Positions 9,764-18,151 of a DNA stretch of 64,000 nt are shown piece after piece. Within the stretch, counting starts at the first letter, position 1. Every line of letters starts with the position of its first letter. A program made the position numbers and the translations under genes. The notes under the pieces are model-generated. The model did no database searches and was not told where the DNA came from. It saw only the letters and a list, made by a program, of their open reading frames with translations. This DNA is from Sedimenticola hydrogenitrophicus. GTDB taxonomy: Bacteria; Pseudomonadota; Gammaproteobacteria; Chromatiales; Chromatiaceae. Location of the stretch: contig NZ_JAQGEI010000007.1 in assembly GCF_029017505.1 (NCBI RefSeq), positions 1 through 64,000 on the forward strand, read 5' to 3'.

Positions 9764-10783
9764 ATGACGCAAGCCATTCAATCTGTCCTCTTCGTCGACG
9801 ATGAACCGCATATTCTGAACACCATGAGGTGGTTGTTCAAACGGCAATACAACGTATTGGTTGCCGACAGTGGTGCCAAGGCCATCGAGATACTGAAACA
9901 GCAGAAGGTTGACGTGATCGTCAGCGATCAGAAGATGCCGGGTATGACGGGTGTGGAAGTCCTGCACCAGGCAAAGGAGTTATGCCCGGCCAGTATGCGC
10001 ATTCTGTTGACCGGGTACTCCGATTTTGATGCCACGGTCGGCTCCGTGAACAAGGGAGAGATATTCCGCTTTGTACAGAAGCCTTGGGTAAACAAGGAGT
10101 TGAAGGATGTGGTCAATCTGGCGGCCGATACCGCCTCGCACACTGCCAGCGATATTATAAAAAGCTTTAAGACAATCCCCAGCGCCAACGCCGAGCGGAA
10201 TGACGCGACGACTGACATTAATGATCCGGCTGTCCTGGTGCTGGATGGTGACCGGGAGAGCAGTGTTCACATCCGCGATAGCCTGATCAATCGTAGCCAG
10301 GTGTTCTATACCCATGACATGGAAGAGGCCCTCAACCTGCTCGAAAAAAAGTCCATTGGCGTCATCGTCTCCGAGACCCGGATTGGCCGGAACGATGTCA
10401 CCTCGATGATCAAACTGCTCAAACACTACCACCCGGATATCGTCAGTATCGTTATGACCAACAGTAATGATGCCAATACAGTGATTGACCTGATCAATGA
10501 GGGACAAATCTTCCGTTTTCTGACCAAACCGGTGAAACAAGGCATGTGTCGACTCTGTATTGAGGCCGGCCTGCGCAAACATAAAGAACTGAAGGCAAAT
10601 CCCAACCTGGCGAAACGCCACATTGTCGACAAGCACACCCTGGCGGTAAGCATTACCGGCGAAACAGAAGGGGCATCTGATCGGGAACACTCAAACAACC
10701 AGGTCGCGGCATCGGCCAGCGGTGGATTTTTTGCATCGATGATCAATCGCATCAGGGGATTGCGCACCAGCCAGGTCAGCTAG
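9764..10783 (+). CDS. Double-receiver response regulator (REC-REC)
   Basis: A 339-residue protein with two receiver domains and no obvious output domain. The first (residues about 6-120) has the acidic pair V-D-D-E, phospho-acceptor D55 in V-I-V-S-D-Q-K-M-P-G, and the conserved Lys in V-Q-K-P-W. The second (about 155-270) has Glu204 in place of the acceptor Asp (V-I-V-S-E-T-R-I-G) and keeps K-P near residue 255, so it may mimic the phosphorylated state. The last 70 residues look disordered. It follows the histidine kinase by 30 bases and is surely its partner. An HD-domain protein is encoded convergently just downstream and could be the output. Confidence 0.9.
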   Translation: MTQAIQSVLFVDDEPHILNTMRWLFKRQYNVLVADSGAKAIEILKQQKVDVIVSDQKMPGMTGVEVLHQAKELCPASMRILLTGYSDFDATVGSVNKGEIFRFVQKPWVNKELKDVVNLAADTASHTASDIIKSFKTIPSANAERNDATTDINDPAVLVLDGDRESSVHIRDSLINRSQVFYTHDMEEALNLLEKKSIGVIVSETRIGRNDVTSMIKLLKHYHPDIVSIVMTNSNDANTVIDLINEGQIFRFLTKPVKQGMCRLCIEAGLRKHKELKANPNLAKRHIVDKHTLAVSITGETEGASDREHSNNQVAASASGGFFASMINRIRGLRTSQVS

Positions 10784-10840
10784 ATCCCGGCGTTGTCGGG
10801 GGAAATTCGGTCTGTTTCCGTCATCAGGAAAGTTGTCCGG

Positions 10841-12109
10841 TCAGAACAACCGCAGCGGGCTCTCCCCTGCCGCTCGATCCTCGCCCTGGGCGATCCGGAA
10901 ACAGTCATCGGCATGCCGCCCGGCAAGGGCCACCACCTCGGGGTCGAGTTTTCCGCTCCGCGCAAACTTTTCGAGAATGGCCAACACCTCGTCGATCTGC
11001 ATGCCGGCCCGGTAGGGCCGGTCCTGCACCAGGGCCTGGAAGACATCGGCCACCGCGATGATCCGCGCCTCCATGCAAAGATCCCGCTCCCGGGGATGAA
11101 AGGGGTAGCCGGCGCCATTCAGCCCCTCGTGATGGAACGCCGCCCAGTTGGCGATCTCGTCGAGCCCCTTGATGTGGCGCAGGATCTCGAAGGTCTCGTA
11201 GCTGTGCTGGTTCATGATGGACCGCTCCAGCTCGTTCAGCGGCCCCGCCTTCTCCAGGATACTGTCCGGCATGTGCAGCTTGCCCAGGTCGTGCAGCAGG
11301 CCGGCGATCTCGATCTTCTCGCACCGCTCGGCCGGCAGGCCACGGGTCGCCGCCAGATAGCGGGCCAGGGCGGCCACCCGGACCGAGTGCTGGGCGGTGA
11401 ACGGGCTCTTCTGATCGACAATATAGGCCAGGATCAGCGACAGCTGCTTGACCTGGGCGATGCTCAACGGTTGGCTGCTGCCGAACCGCCCCATGTCCCA
11501 CACGTAACGAGTCACATGCCGGTCCTCCAGGGCGATCCAGAACGCCTCCGACCGCTCGGCCTGTTGAAAAACCTCCACCAGTGACGGATCGAAATAGCGG
11601 TCGCCATAACCGGTGATGGATTTCACCACCTCCTCCCGGGCCAGCAGGATATCGGTTTCGTAATGGGCGACGGCCAGGACATCGATACGGTCGGAGAGGA
11701 AGATGAGGTTAGCCATCCGCTTGTCCCGGTCGCTGATATCCAGCCGCCGAAGCGCCTCCCAGGGTGTGTGGTGATAGAGGATGGGGGTGGCGAAGGCGGC
11801 CAGCGGCGCGAAGTCCTTCAACAGGCGGTAGCCGATCTCGCAATGGATGTGGGCATCGCTCCAGTCGAAGTGGTTGACCAGGCTGGTGTGCATCTGTTCG
11901 GTGGAGACGCCGCAGTCGTGCAACAGGCCCAGCTCGAAAGCGAACTGGATCTCCTGGTCGCTCCAGCCGAGCTGATGCGCCAGCTGACCGGCGATATAGC
12001 CCACCCGCTTGCCGTGGTTGGTATCGTTCATGCCCACTTGCGAGACCGCCGACTCGATGGCAAAAATCATCTGACGAAGGTCGATGGTCAGCGTAGCGTA
12101 TGAACTCAT
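10841..12109 (-). CDS. Dual-HD protein of the HD-GYP type (probable cyclic-di-GMP phosphodiesterase or relative)
   Basis: A 422-residue soluble protein with two HD-type halves. The N-terminal one has E-L-G-L-L-H-D-C-G-V near residue 65. The C-terminal one has A-G-L-L-H-D-L-G-K-L near residue 273 and then F-H-H-E-G-L-N-G-A-G-Y-P, close to the HHExxDGxGYP signature but with Asn for the Asp. HD-GYP enzymes hydrolyse cyclic di-GMP. The start at 12109 is chosen because AGGTG lies eight bases before it; an in-frame codon 24 bases further upstream lacks such a signal. It converges on the histidine kinase/REC-REC pair. Confidence 0.85.
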   Translation of the reverse strand: MSSYATLTIDLRQMIFAIESAVSQVGMNDTNHGKRVGYIAGQLAHQLGWSDQEIQFAFELGLLHDCGVSTEQMHTSLVNHFDWSDAHIHCEIGYRLLKDFAPLAAFATPILYHHTPWEALRRLDISDRDKRMANLIFLSDRIDVLAVAHYETDILLAREEVVKSITGYGDRYFDPSLVEVFQQAERSEAFWIALEDRHVTRYVWDMGRFGSSQPLSIAQVKQLSLILAYIVDQKSPFTAQHSVRVAALARYLAATRGLPAERCEKIEIAGLLHDLGKLHMPDSILEKAGPLNELERSIMNQHSYETFEILRHIKGLDEIANWAAFHHEGLNGAGYPFHPRERDLCMEARIIAVADVFQALVQDRPYRAGMQIDEVLAILEKFARSGKLDPEVVALAGRHADDCFRIAQGEDRAAGESPLRLF

Positions 12110-12421
12110 TACAGCACCTGAAGCAGCCCGCACAGTCAGGCTACAGTCTATCCTCCTTCGGGGATTTTGGCCGTGCTAACCGCCTAACAGTTGACCTGCC
12201 CCAAGAACCTTGTCGACAGCCGAGATTTTAGTTACGGCCGGGGAAAAAGAGTCTGCACCCGCCGCCGGCGCGGGCGTCGACAGCAGCCGGTGGGCGAAGC
12301 CTGTTCCGGAGTACCGCGGGCAGTCCGATTGTCGAGGCAGGGCTCCACTGTCAGGCTGGTTGTTATCCCGTACACGCCGCGTGGGCACAAAAAACGTGCC
12401 CACCCTACCGGAATTAACGAA
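12110..12421. repeat. 312-base gap with a GTGGGCAC...GTGCCCACCCTAC palindrome
   Basis: The gap between the HD-GYP-type gene and the AEC transporter gene holds a palindrome at about 12381-12408, with arms GTGGGCAC and GTGCCCAC and the end ACCCTAC. The same end occurs at 4397-4409 and 27812-27824. The remainder is GC-rich and open in several frames by chance; I see no other gene. Confidence 0.6.
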
Positions 12422-13306
12422 TCACAGCCCGTTCCGGGCCAGGATGTAGGCCAGGGCGAACGGGATCACCAGCAGGCTGCCGAGGTTGCCGAGCATCACG
12501 ATCGACGCCACCTTGCGTGGCTCCTGGTTGTACTTCTCCGCCACCATGAAGTTGAGTACCGCCGGCGGCAGCACGCTGAACACCAGCAGTTGGCCGTACT
12601 GCAGCGCCGGCAGGTCGAGCAAGGGGGTGATCAGCAGCACGATGATCAGCCCGGTGGCGGGACAGACCAGGGCACCGATGACGCCGATGCGCCAGTCGCG
12701 CAGATCGACCCCGGTCAGGCGCACCCCGAGCGAGAACAACATCAGCGGAATCGCCACCTGCCCCACCATCTCGATGGAGACCGACAGTACATCGGGCAGC
12801 ACCCAGCCGGTGAGGCTGAAGGCGACGCCGACCACCGTGGCCAGCACCATGGGAATGCGCAGGATGCCGATCAGCGAGGTGCGGTGATCCAGCATCTTCA
12901 TGCCGACACTGAAGTGCAGGGTGTTCTCCACGATGAACAGCACCACCGCGGCAGGCAAGGCCGCCTCGCCGAAGGCGAACAGGGCCAGCGGCAGCCCCAT
13001 GTTGCCGGAGTTGGAGAACATCATCGGCGGCACGAAGGTCTTGGGCTCGTAGTGCAGCAACCGGGCCACACCCCAGGCCAGCAGACCGGAACCCAGCACC
13101 ACCGCCAACGCCGCCAGCGCCAGTTCCTGGTAGGCCCCCAGCTCGAAGCTCTTCTGCGACAGCACATGAAAAATCAGCGCCGGCACAAAGATATCCAGGT
13201 TGAGCTGGTTGGCGGCGGCCATGTCCGGGGCGTGGCGGCGGCCGTAGAGGTAACCCACCAGCACGATGGCAAAAATAGGGAAGACGATACTGAATATCTG
13301 TTGCAT
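12422..13306 (-). CDS. AEC-family (auxin efflux carrier-like) transporter
   Basis: A 294-residue inner-membrane protein with eight to ten hydrophobic helices, beginning M-Q-Q-I-F-S-I-V-F-P-I-F-A-I-V-L-V-G-Y. The motif S-N-S-G-N-M-G-L-P in the middle is typical of AEC permeases, as are N-L-D-I-F-V-P-A-L-I-F in helix 2 and N-L-G-S-L-L-V-I-P near the end. Bacterial members carry small organic acids such as malate, malonate or lactate, but substrate cannot be read here. It is a single gene with repeat-filled gaps on both sides. Confidence 0.9.
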   Translation of the reverse strand: MQQIFSIVFPIFAIVLVGYLYGRRHAPDMAAANQLNLDIFVPALIFHVLSQKSFELGAYQELALAALAVVLGSGLLAWGVARLLHYEPKTFVPPMMFSNSGNMGLPLALFAFGEAALPAAVVLFIVENTLHFSVGMKMLDHRTSLIGILRIPMVLATVVGVAFSLTGWVLPDVLSVSIEMVGQVAIPLMLFSLGVRLTGVDLRDWRIGVIGALVCPATGLIIVLLITPLLDLPALQYGQLLVFSVLPPAVLNFMVAEKYNQEPRKVASIVMLGNLGSLLVIPFALAYILARNGL

Positions 13307-13431
13307 GGGGGGTGCGACCTGAATGGCGGGGACGGTTCTTTTTTTGAGGCGCTAGTATCCCTGTTTAAACAGCGAAAAACCAGCACCCGGACCGGGCCAT
13401 ACAAACACGCAATGCGCTTGTCCCCAGGAGC

Positions 13432-13589
13432 GTAGCCCGGATGAAGCCGCCACCTCCGAAACAGGAAAAGCTGCATGTCCTCGCAGCGGCGGAGTCCGGG
13501 GAATAACCGCTACGCAATGACACCCCGGATTCCGCCCGTGCGGATTGGTGTGTTTGTCGGGTTCCGTGGGCGGGCTTCATCCAGGCTAC
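13432..13589. repeat. GTAGCCCGGATGAAGC-type palindromic element
   Basis: This 158-base element fills most of the gap 13307-13613. It begins GTAGCCCGGATGAAGC and ends GCTTCATCCAGGCTAC, which are near reverse complements. The interior has a further pair, GGAGTCCGGGG and CACCCCGGATTCCG. The GTAGCCCGGATGAAG end is a widespread gammaproteobacterial dispersed repeat, recognised here from memory. Confidence 0.8.
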
Positions 13590-13613
13590 AAACTGAATGC
13601 ACGCGCAGCGGCC

Positions 13614-14519
13614 CTAAACCGTCATCCCCAGCAGCGACTGGATGGCGATGGAGGTGGCGGCGGCGCGATTGTCCACCTGGATCTTGCTGTAGATCTGCTC
13701 CAGGTGCTTGTTGACGGTGCGCGGACTCAACGTCAGGATCTCGCCGATCTCACGGTTGGTCTTGCCCTGTGCCACCCACAGCAGCACCTCTGCCTCGCGC
13801 TTGGTCACCGGCAGGGCCGCCTCCAGCGCCTTGGGGTCGAGCAACTGGTGCTGATCGACGATGCGCAGCAGGTGCTCGTCGGCATGTACCGTCTTGAAAT
13901 AGCGGATGATCAGGGGTTGCCGGGCGGTGTGAATAATCAGATCCTGGGCCGTTTCCCGGCCACCGATCCACTCCCTGATCTGGCCGCTGAGGACAAACCC
14001 GCCGACCGCCACCTCGATGCCGTTACCAGCCAGCAGCGCCCGCGTCTCCGGGGTGGTCCACAGCACCTCTCCCCTCTTGTTTACCGAGAGGAGGTGTTGG
14101 CGCGCGGAGTCCAGCGCCTCGCGGGCATCGCTGATCAGGTGGGCGCTACGCACATGGGCGGTGATGCGCGCGAGCAGCTCGTCGGGGTTGATCGGTTTGG
14201 TGATGTAATCGGTGCCGCCATGCTCGAACGCCTTGACGATGTGCTCGGGATCGCTCAGGCCGGTCATGAACAGGATCGGCGTCAGCGGCAGCGAGCGGCG
14301 CATCTGGCGGCAACTTTCAAAGCCGTCCATCACCGGCATCAGCGCATCCATCAGCACCACGTCGGGCTGGATCCGGGCGACGATGTCCAGCGCCTGCTGA
14401 CCATTGAGGGCCACCAGCACGGTGTAGCCACCCAGCTGAAGCGCGCTATGGATCATGCCCAAGGAGTCGGGCGAGTCGTCGACCACCAGTACGATGGGAT
14501 TGTTTCGGTCAAGCGGCAT
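13614..14519 (-). CDS. LuxR-type response regulator, probable partner of the NCS1-kinase fusion
   Basis: A 301-residue regulator. The receiver domain spans about residues 1-125 with V-V-D-D and phospho-acceptor D58 in V-V-L-M-D-A-L-M-P; the conserved K-P is in Y-I-T-K-P-I-N-P. A linker of about 100 residues looks PAS-like. The C-terminus is a LuxR helix-turn-helix with T-K-R-E-A-E-V-L-L-W-V-A-Q-G-K-T-N-R-E-I and R-T-V-N-K-H-L-E-Q-I. The start at 14519 follows GGGAG and lies inside the last codons of the upstream kinase fusion, so the two are translationally coupled. This pairing and the nearby divergent urtA promoter suggest control of urea uptake and urease genes. Confidence 0.9.
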   Translation of the reverse strand: MPLDRNNPIVLVVDDSPDSLGMIHSALQLGGYTVLVALNGQQALDIVARIQPDVVLMDALMPVMDGFESCRQMRRSLPLTPILFMTGLSDPEHIVKAFEHGGTDYITKPINPDELLARITAHVRSAHLISDAREALDSARQHLLSVNKRGEVLWTTPETRALLAGNGIEVAVGGFVLSGQIREWIGGRETAQDLIIHTARQPLIIRYFKTVHADEHLLRIVDQHQLLDPKALEAALPVTKREAEVLLWVAQGKTNREIGEILTLSPRTVNKHLEQIYSKIQVDNRAAATSIAIQSLLGMTV

Positions 14520-17500
14520 GATGGAACTCCCGAACGGTGCGGACGAGGCCCTCGAGATCACAGGCCTCGGCATGGGTCTTGAGATAGCCCAGCAGCGCGG
14601 AGCCGGCGTAGCGCGTCTCCAGCGCCTCCAGCTTCTCCAGCACGCCGTTGAGGTATCCGATCTTGGCCAGGGAGATCAGTTCGTCGAGTTCGGCTTGTTC
14701 CGGTGCGGGCTTTGGCACAGGTGCAGGCTCGCCCCTCCCCGGGTGCGGTGGTGATAGCGTTGTTTCCACGATCGTCGGTGTATCGAACACCCAGGTCAGA
14801 TCCAGGGCATTGCCGATCTTCTCCAACAAGTTTTCCAGATTGATCGGTTTGATCAGATACTCGTTGTGCAGACGGCTGGTGAGCTCCTCGCGCTGGTTTT
14901 CGATGGCATTGCCGGAGAGCATGAAGATGGGCGCCTCCACCCCCTGACCACGCAGCCGCTGCGCCAGCTCCCAGCCATCCATCAGCGGCATGCGCACATC
15001 CAGCAGATAGAGATCGATCGGCTCGCGCCCGGCGATCGCCAGCCCCTGCCTTGCGGATTCGGCATCGTGCAGGCGGAATCCCAGGGGGCTCAGGAAATCG
15101 CGGATCAGCGCCCGGTGCCAGGGTTCGTCATCCACCACCAGCAGGACCTTTCGTGGCCCGGCGTAGCCGAGAATACGCTGTCGGGTTACCGGCGGGCGGC
15201 TGGGCTTGTAGACGAACGGCAGCATGATGGAGAGGGTGAAGTCGCTACCCACGCCATATCGGCTGCTGAGGGCCAGATCGCCCCCCATCAGGGTGCAGAG
15301 CAGCCGGGAGATGGTGAGGCCCAGGCCGGTGCCGGTGACCAAGCGTGTCTCCTCGTTCTGGATGCGCTCGAACGGGGCGTAGATGCGCTCCCGGTCATCT
15401 TCCCTGATGCCGATACCGGTATCGCTGACGGTGAATTTGGCGACCTCGTTGCGATAGCTGATCTGGAAGCGCACCCGGCCGGCGTGGGTGAACTTGACGG
15501 CATTGGAGAGCAGGTTGGTGAGGATCTGCCGCAGGCGCTTCTCGTCGGTCAGGACGTGGTTGGGCAGTTCGCTGTCACAGCGGTATTCGAAGCGCAGATG
15601 CTTGGCCTGGGCCTGCACCGCGAACGTTTCGGCCAGCTGCTCGACCAGCGTGTGCAGATTGACCTCGTCGCGGTGGATGTCGACGCGCCGTGCCTCGATT
15701 TTCGAAATCTCCAGCAACCCCTCGATGACATCGGAGAGGTGTTCGCCATTGCGATGGATCACCTCGGCCGCCTTGCGATTGCGCGCCGCCAGCTGTACGT
15801 CCGCCTTCAGCAGCTGCGCGTAACCGAGCACAGTATTGAGCGGCGTACGCAGTTCGTGACTCACCCCGGACAGGTAGCGGCTCTTGGCCTGGTTGGCGGT
15901 GACCGCCACCTCCTTGGCATCCTGCAGTTGCCGTGCCGTCAGTTCATGGGCCGCCACCTCGCGGCGCAGCAGCGCGGTATGGTGCAGCGAATCCTCCAGC
16001 GCCTTGCGCTTGCTGTCCTGCGCCAGCACGTAGAGCCACACCAGCACCCCGTTGACGATAAACAGCAACAGGAAGGTCTTGCCCAGCGCCGAGCCGGCGA
16101 TCGCGGCCTGCGGCACCGACGCGTAGTCGCCGGAGTGATAGACGATGAAGAACAACCCGGCGATCACCAGGGAGGTCACCACCAGGATGACCAGGAAGTG
16201 AATCACCGTGGCGTGCAGCCGCAATCCCCAGGCCTGGGGAAACAGGCGGCCGAAGGTCTGGCTGAATTGTGCCTGCAGATGGGCCTGCGGCCGGCAGCGG
16301 TCGCGACAACTGGCATCCAGGGCACAGCAGAGCGAACAGACATCGCCACCGTACACCGGACAGGCGAGCATGTCCGGGTGCTCAAACCGGTTGGCGCAGA
16401 TCGCGCAATCCTCCGCATGCTCCTGGCACTCATGGACCGGCGACTCATACTCCCGGGCCAGGTAGTAGCGTCCCCCGGTCAGCCAGGCGATGAGCGGGGC
16501 GGTGATAAACGGGATGAACAGGGAAATGAACGGCGCCAGCGCCTTGAAGGTCGGCCCCAGCAGACCCAGTTGTCCGACCATGCCGAGCAGCGAGGCAATC
16601 GCCATGGAACCCACACCCACCGGATTGATGTCGTAAAGCCGGCCACGCTTGAATTCCATCTGCCGGGGGCGCAGGCCCAACGGCCGGTTGATCACCAGAT
16701 CGGCCACCAGCGAGCCCATCCAGGCCAGCACCAGGGTGGAGTAGGTGATCAGGATACTCTCGAACGCCTGATACAGCCCCAGTTCCATCAGCAGCAGGGC
16801 GATGGCGACGTTGAAGAAGAGCCAGACGATGCGCCCCGGGTGATGGTGGGTGAGGCGGGAAAAGAAGTTGGACCAGGCGAGCGAACCCGCGTAGGCGTTG
16901 GTGACGTTGATCTTGAGCTGGGAGATGATGACGAAGGTGGCCGCCAGCACCAGCGCCACCTCCGGATGGCTGGTGATGTAGCTGAAGGCGACCAGGTACA
17001 TGTGGGAGGGGTCGTCGGCCAGTTCCGCCGCCACGCCGTGCTTGAGCGCCAGCACCGCCAGAAAGGAGCCGGCCAGCAGTTTGAGCACCCCGAACAGGGT
17101 CCAGCCCGGTCCGGACAGGGTGAGCGCCAGCCACCATTTTCCCGAGCCCTCCTGCGCCTTGGGCAGGAAGCGCAGGAAATCCACCTGTTCCCCGTTCTGG
17201 GCGATCAGCGGAAAGATCACCGCGGCCGCAGCGCCGAACAGCAACAGGTCGAAACCGCCCTCGCTGGCCGCCTCCAGACCGGTGAACCGGGTCCATTCCG
17301 AGACCGCCTCCGCGTGATGGTAGAGGATGAACAGCAGCGGCGCGAGCTGCAGCACGATCCACAGCGGCTGGGTCCACAACTGAAAGCGGCTGATACGGGT
17401 GATGCCGTGGGTCGCCAACGGAATCACCATCAGCGCGCTGACCACATAACCCCACGCCAGGGGAATCCCCAGCAGCAGTTGCAGGGCCATGGACATGATC

Positions 17501-17943
17501 GCCGCTTCCAGGGCAAAGAAAATAAAGGTGAACGAGGCGTAGATCAGCGAGGAGATGGTGGAGCCGATGTAACCGAAACCGGCACCCCGGGTCAGCAGGT
17601 CGATATCCAGGCCCGAGCGGGCGGCGTGGTAGCAGATGGGCAGGCCGAACAGGAAGATCAGGGTACAGACCACCAGGATCGCCCACAGGGAGTTGCTGAA
17701 TCCGTACTGCAGGGTGATGGCGCCGCCGATCGCCTCCAGGGCGAGGAAGGAGACGATACCCAGAGCGGTGTTGGCGACCCGCGCATCGGACCACTTGCGC
17801 GCCCGGGTCGCGGTAAAACGCAGGGCAAAATCCTCCAGCGTCTCGTTCGCCACCCACTGGTTATAGCGGCGTTTGGTCGGGTTGATCACTGGGGGAGACG
17901 CCATCTTGTGCATCATCTCGTCGCTTATCGTTTCGCCATGCAC
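14509..17943 (-). CDS. NCS1-type permease / histidine kinase / receiver fusion sensor
   Basis: A 1144-residue hybrid. Residues about 30-490 hold roughly 12 membrane helices and resemble nucleobase:cation symporter-1 (purine/cytosine/allantoin) permeases, with N-T-A-L-G-I near residue 58 and K-I-N-V-T-N-A-Y-A-G-S near 344. Residues 506-550 carry nine cysteines. Two more helices lie at about 576-602 and 621-641. The kinase has H-box G-V-S-H-E-L-R-T-P-L (His696) and ATPase motifs L-L-S-N-A-V-K-F, D-T-G-I-G-I and G-T-G-L-G-L. The receiver has D982 in Y-L-L-D-V-R-M-P. A helical C-terminal tail follows. Transporter-kinase fusions such as CbrA use a transporter-like part for sensing. Its position, divergent to urtA, suggests sensing of urea or a related compound; that is inference. 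Confidence 0.9.
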   Translation of the reverse strand: MHGETISDEMMHKMASPPVINPTKRRYNQWVANETLEDFALRFTATRARKWSDARVANTALGIVSFLALEAIGGAITLQYGFSNSLWAILVVCTLIFLFGLPICYHAARSGLDIDLLTRGAGFGYIGSTISSLIYASFTFIFFALEAAIMSMALQLLLGIPLAWGYVVSALMVIPLATHGITRISRFQLWTQPLWIVLQLAPLLFILYHHAEAVSEWTRFTGLEAASEGGFDLLLFGAAAAVIFPLIAQNGEQVDFLRFLPKAQEGSGKWWLALTLSGPGWTLFGVLKLLAGSFLAVLALKHGVAAELADDPSHMYLVAFSYITSHPEVALVLAATFVIISQLKINVTNAYAGSLAWSNFFSRLTHHHPGRIVWLFFNVAIALLLMELGLYQAFESILITYSTLVLAWMGSLVADLVINRPLGLRPRQMEFKRGRLYDINPVGVGSMAIASLLGMVGQLGLLGPTFKALAPFISLFIPFITAPLIAWLTGGRYYLAREYESPVHECQEHAEDCAICANRFEHPDMLACPVYGGDVCSLCCALDASCRDRCRPQAHLQAQFSQTFGRLFPQAWGLRLHATVIHFLVILVVTSLVIAGLFFIVYHSGDYASVPQAAIAGSALGKTFLLLFIVNGVLVWLYVLAQDSKRKALEDSLHHTALLRREVAAHELTARQLQDAKEVAVTANQAKSRYLSGVSHELRTPLNTVLGYAQLLKADVQLAARNRKAAEVIHRNGEHLSDVIEGLLEISKIEARRVDIHRDEVNLHTLVEQLAETFAVQAQAKHLRFEYRCDSELPNHVLTDEKRLRQILTNLLSNAVKFTHAGRVRFQISYRNEVAKFTVSDTGIGIREDDRERIYAPFERIQNEETRLVTGTGLGLTISRLLCTLMGGDLALSSRYGVGSDFTLSIMLPFVYKPSRPPVTRQRILGYAGPRKVLLVVDDEPWHRALIRDFLSPLGFRLHDAESARQGLAIAGREPIDLYLLDVRMPLMDGWELAQRLRGQGVEAPIFMLSGNAIENQREELTSRLHNEYLIKPINLENLLEKIGNALDLTWVFDTPTIVETTLSPPHPGRGEPAPVPKPAPEQAELDELISLAKIGYLNGVLEKLEALETRYAGSALLGYLKTHAEACDLEGLVRTVREFHHAA

Positions 17944-17986
17944 CCTTTTGGGGCGCCCTACCCTAGGTTCTCACCAAGCCAGTGAA

Positions 17987-18006
17987 CATACGTCATTTGA
18001 CGTATG
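17987..18006. promoter_or_regulatory. Perfect palindrome in the kinase-fusion/urtA divergent promoter region
   Basis: CATACGTCA, two bases (TT), then TGACGTATG form a perfect palindrome with 9-bp arms, about 145 bases before the urtA start and about 45 bases before the start of the NCS1-kinase fusion. LuxR/NarL-type regulators often bind TACGTA-like dyads of this size, so it is a good candidate operator for the LuxR-type regulator encoded at 13614-14519. There is no T run after it, which argues against a terminator. Confidence 0.6.
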
Positions 18007-18151
18007 CCGCTGAGTGTAACGCCGCATGGCGATTCAATCGGCCCGGGGAGAGACTGGAACCGTAAAAAAACAGGCGCCGGTTACCGGGAGAGCAATTCCA
18101 GTGCCAAATCATAAGCAACCCAACATTTTCCAAGATTGTGGAGAGTCCGAG

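Noticed and set aside
12191-13435. Long plus-strand open frame opposite the AEC transporter gene
   Set aside because: It is very rich in His, Gln, Arg and Gly, typical of the antisense of GC-rich coding DNA; the minus strand has the clear transporter motifs.
14866-17985. Plus-strand open frame of more than 1000 codons opposite the kinase fusion
   Set aside because: Composition dominated by Gln, His, Gly and Arg without domains. The minus strand has perfect kinase and receiver motifs.
17987-18006. Palindrome read as a terminator for the kinase-fusion gene
   Set aside because: It lies upstream of both divergent genes and has no T run, so an operator is the better reading.
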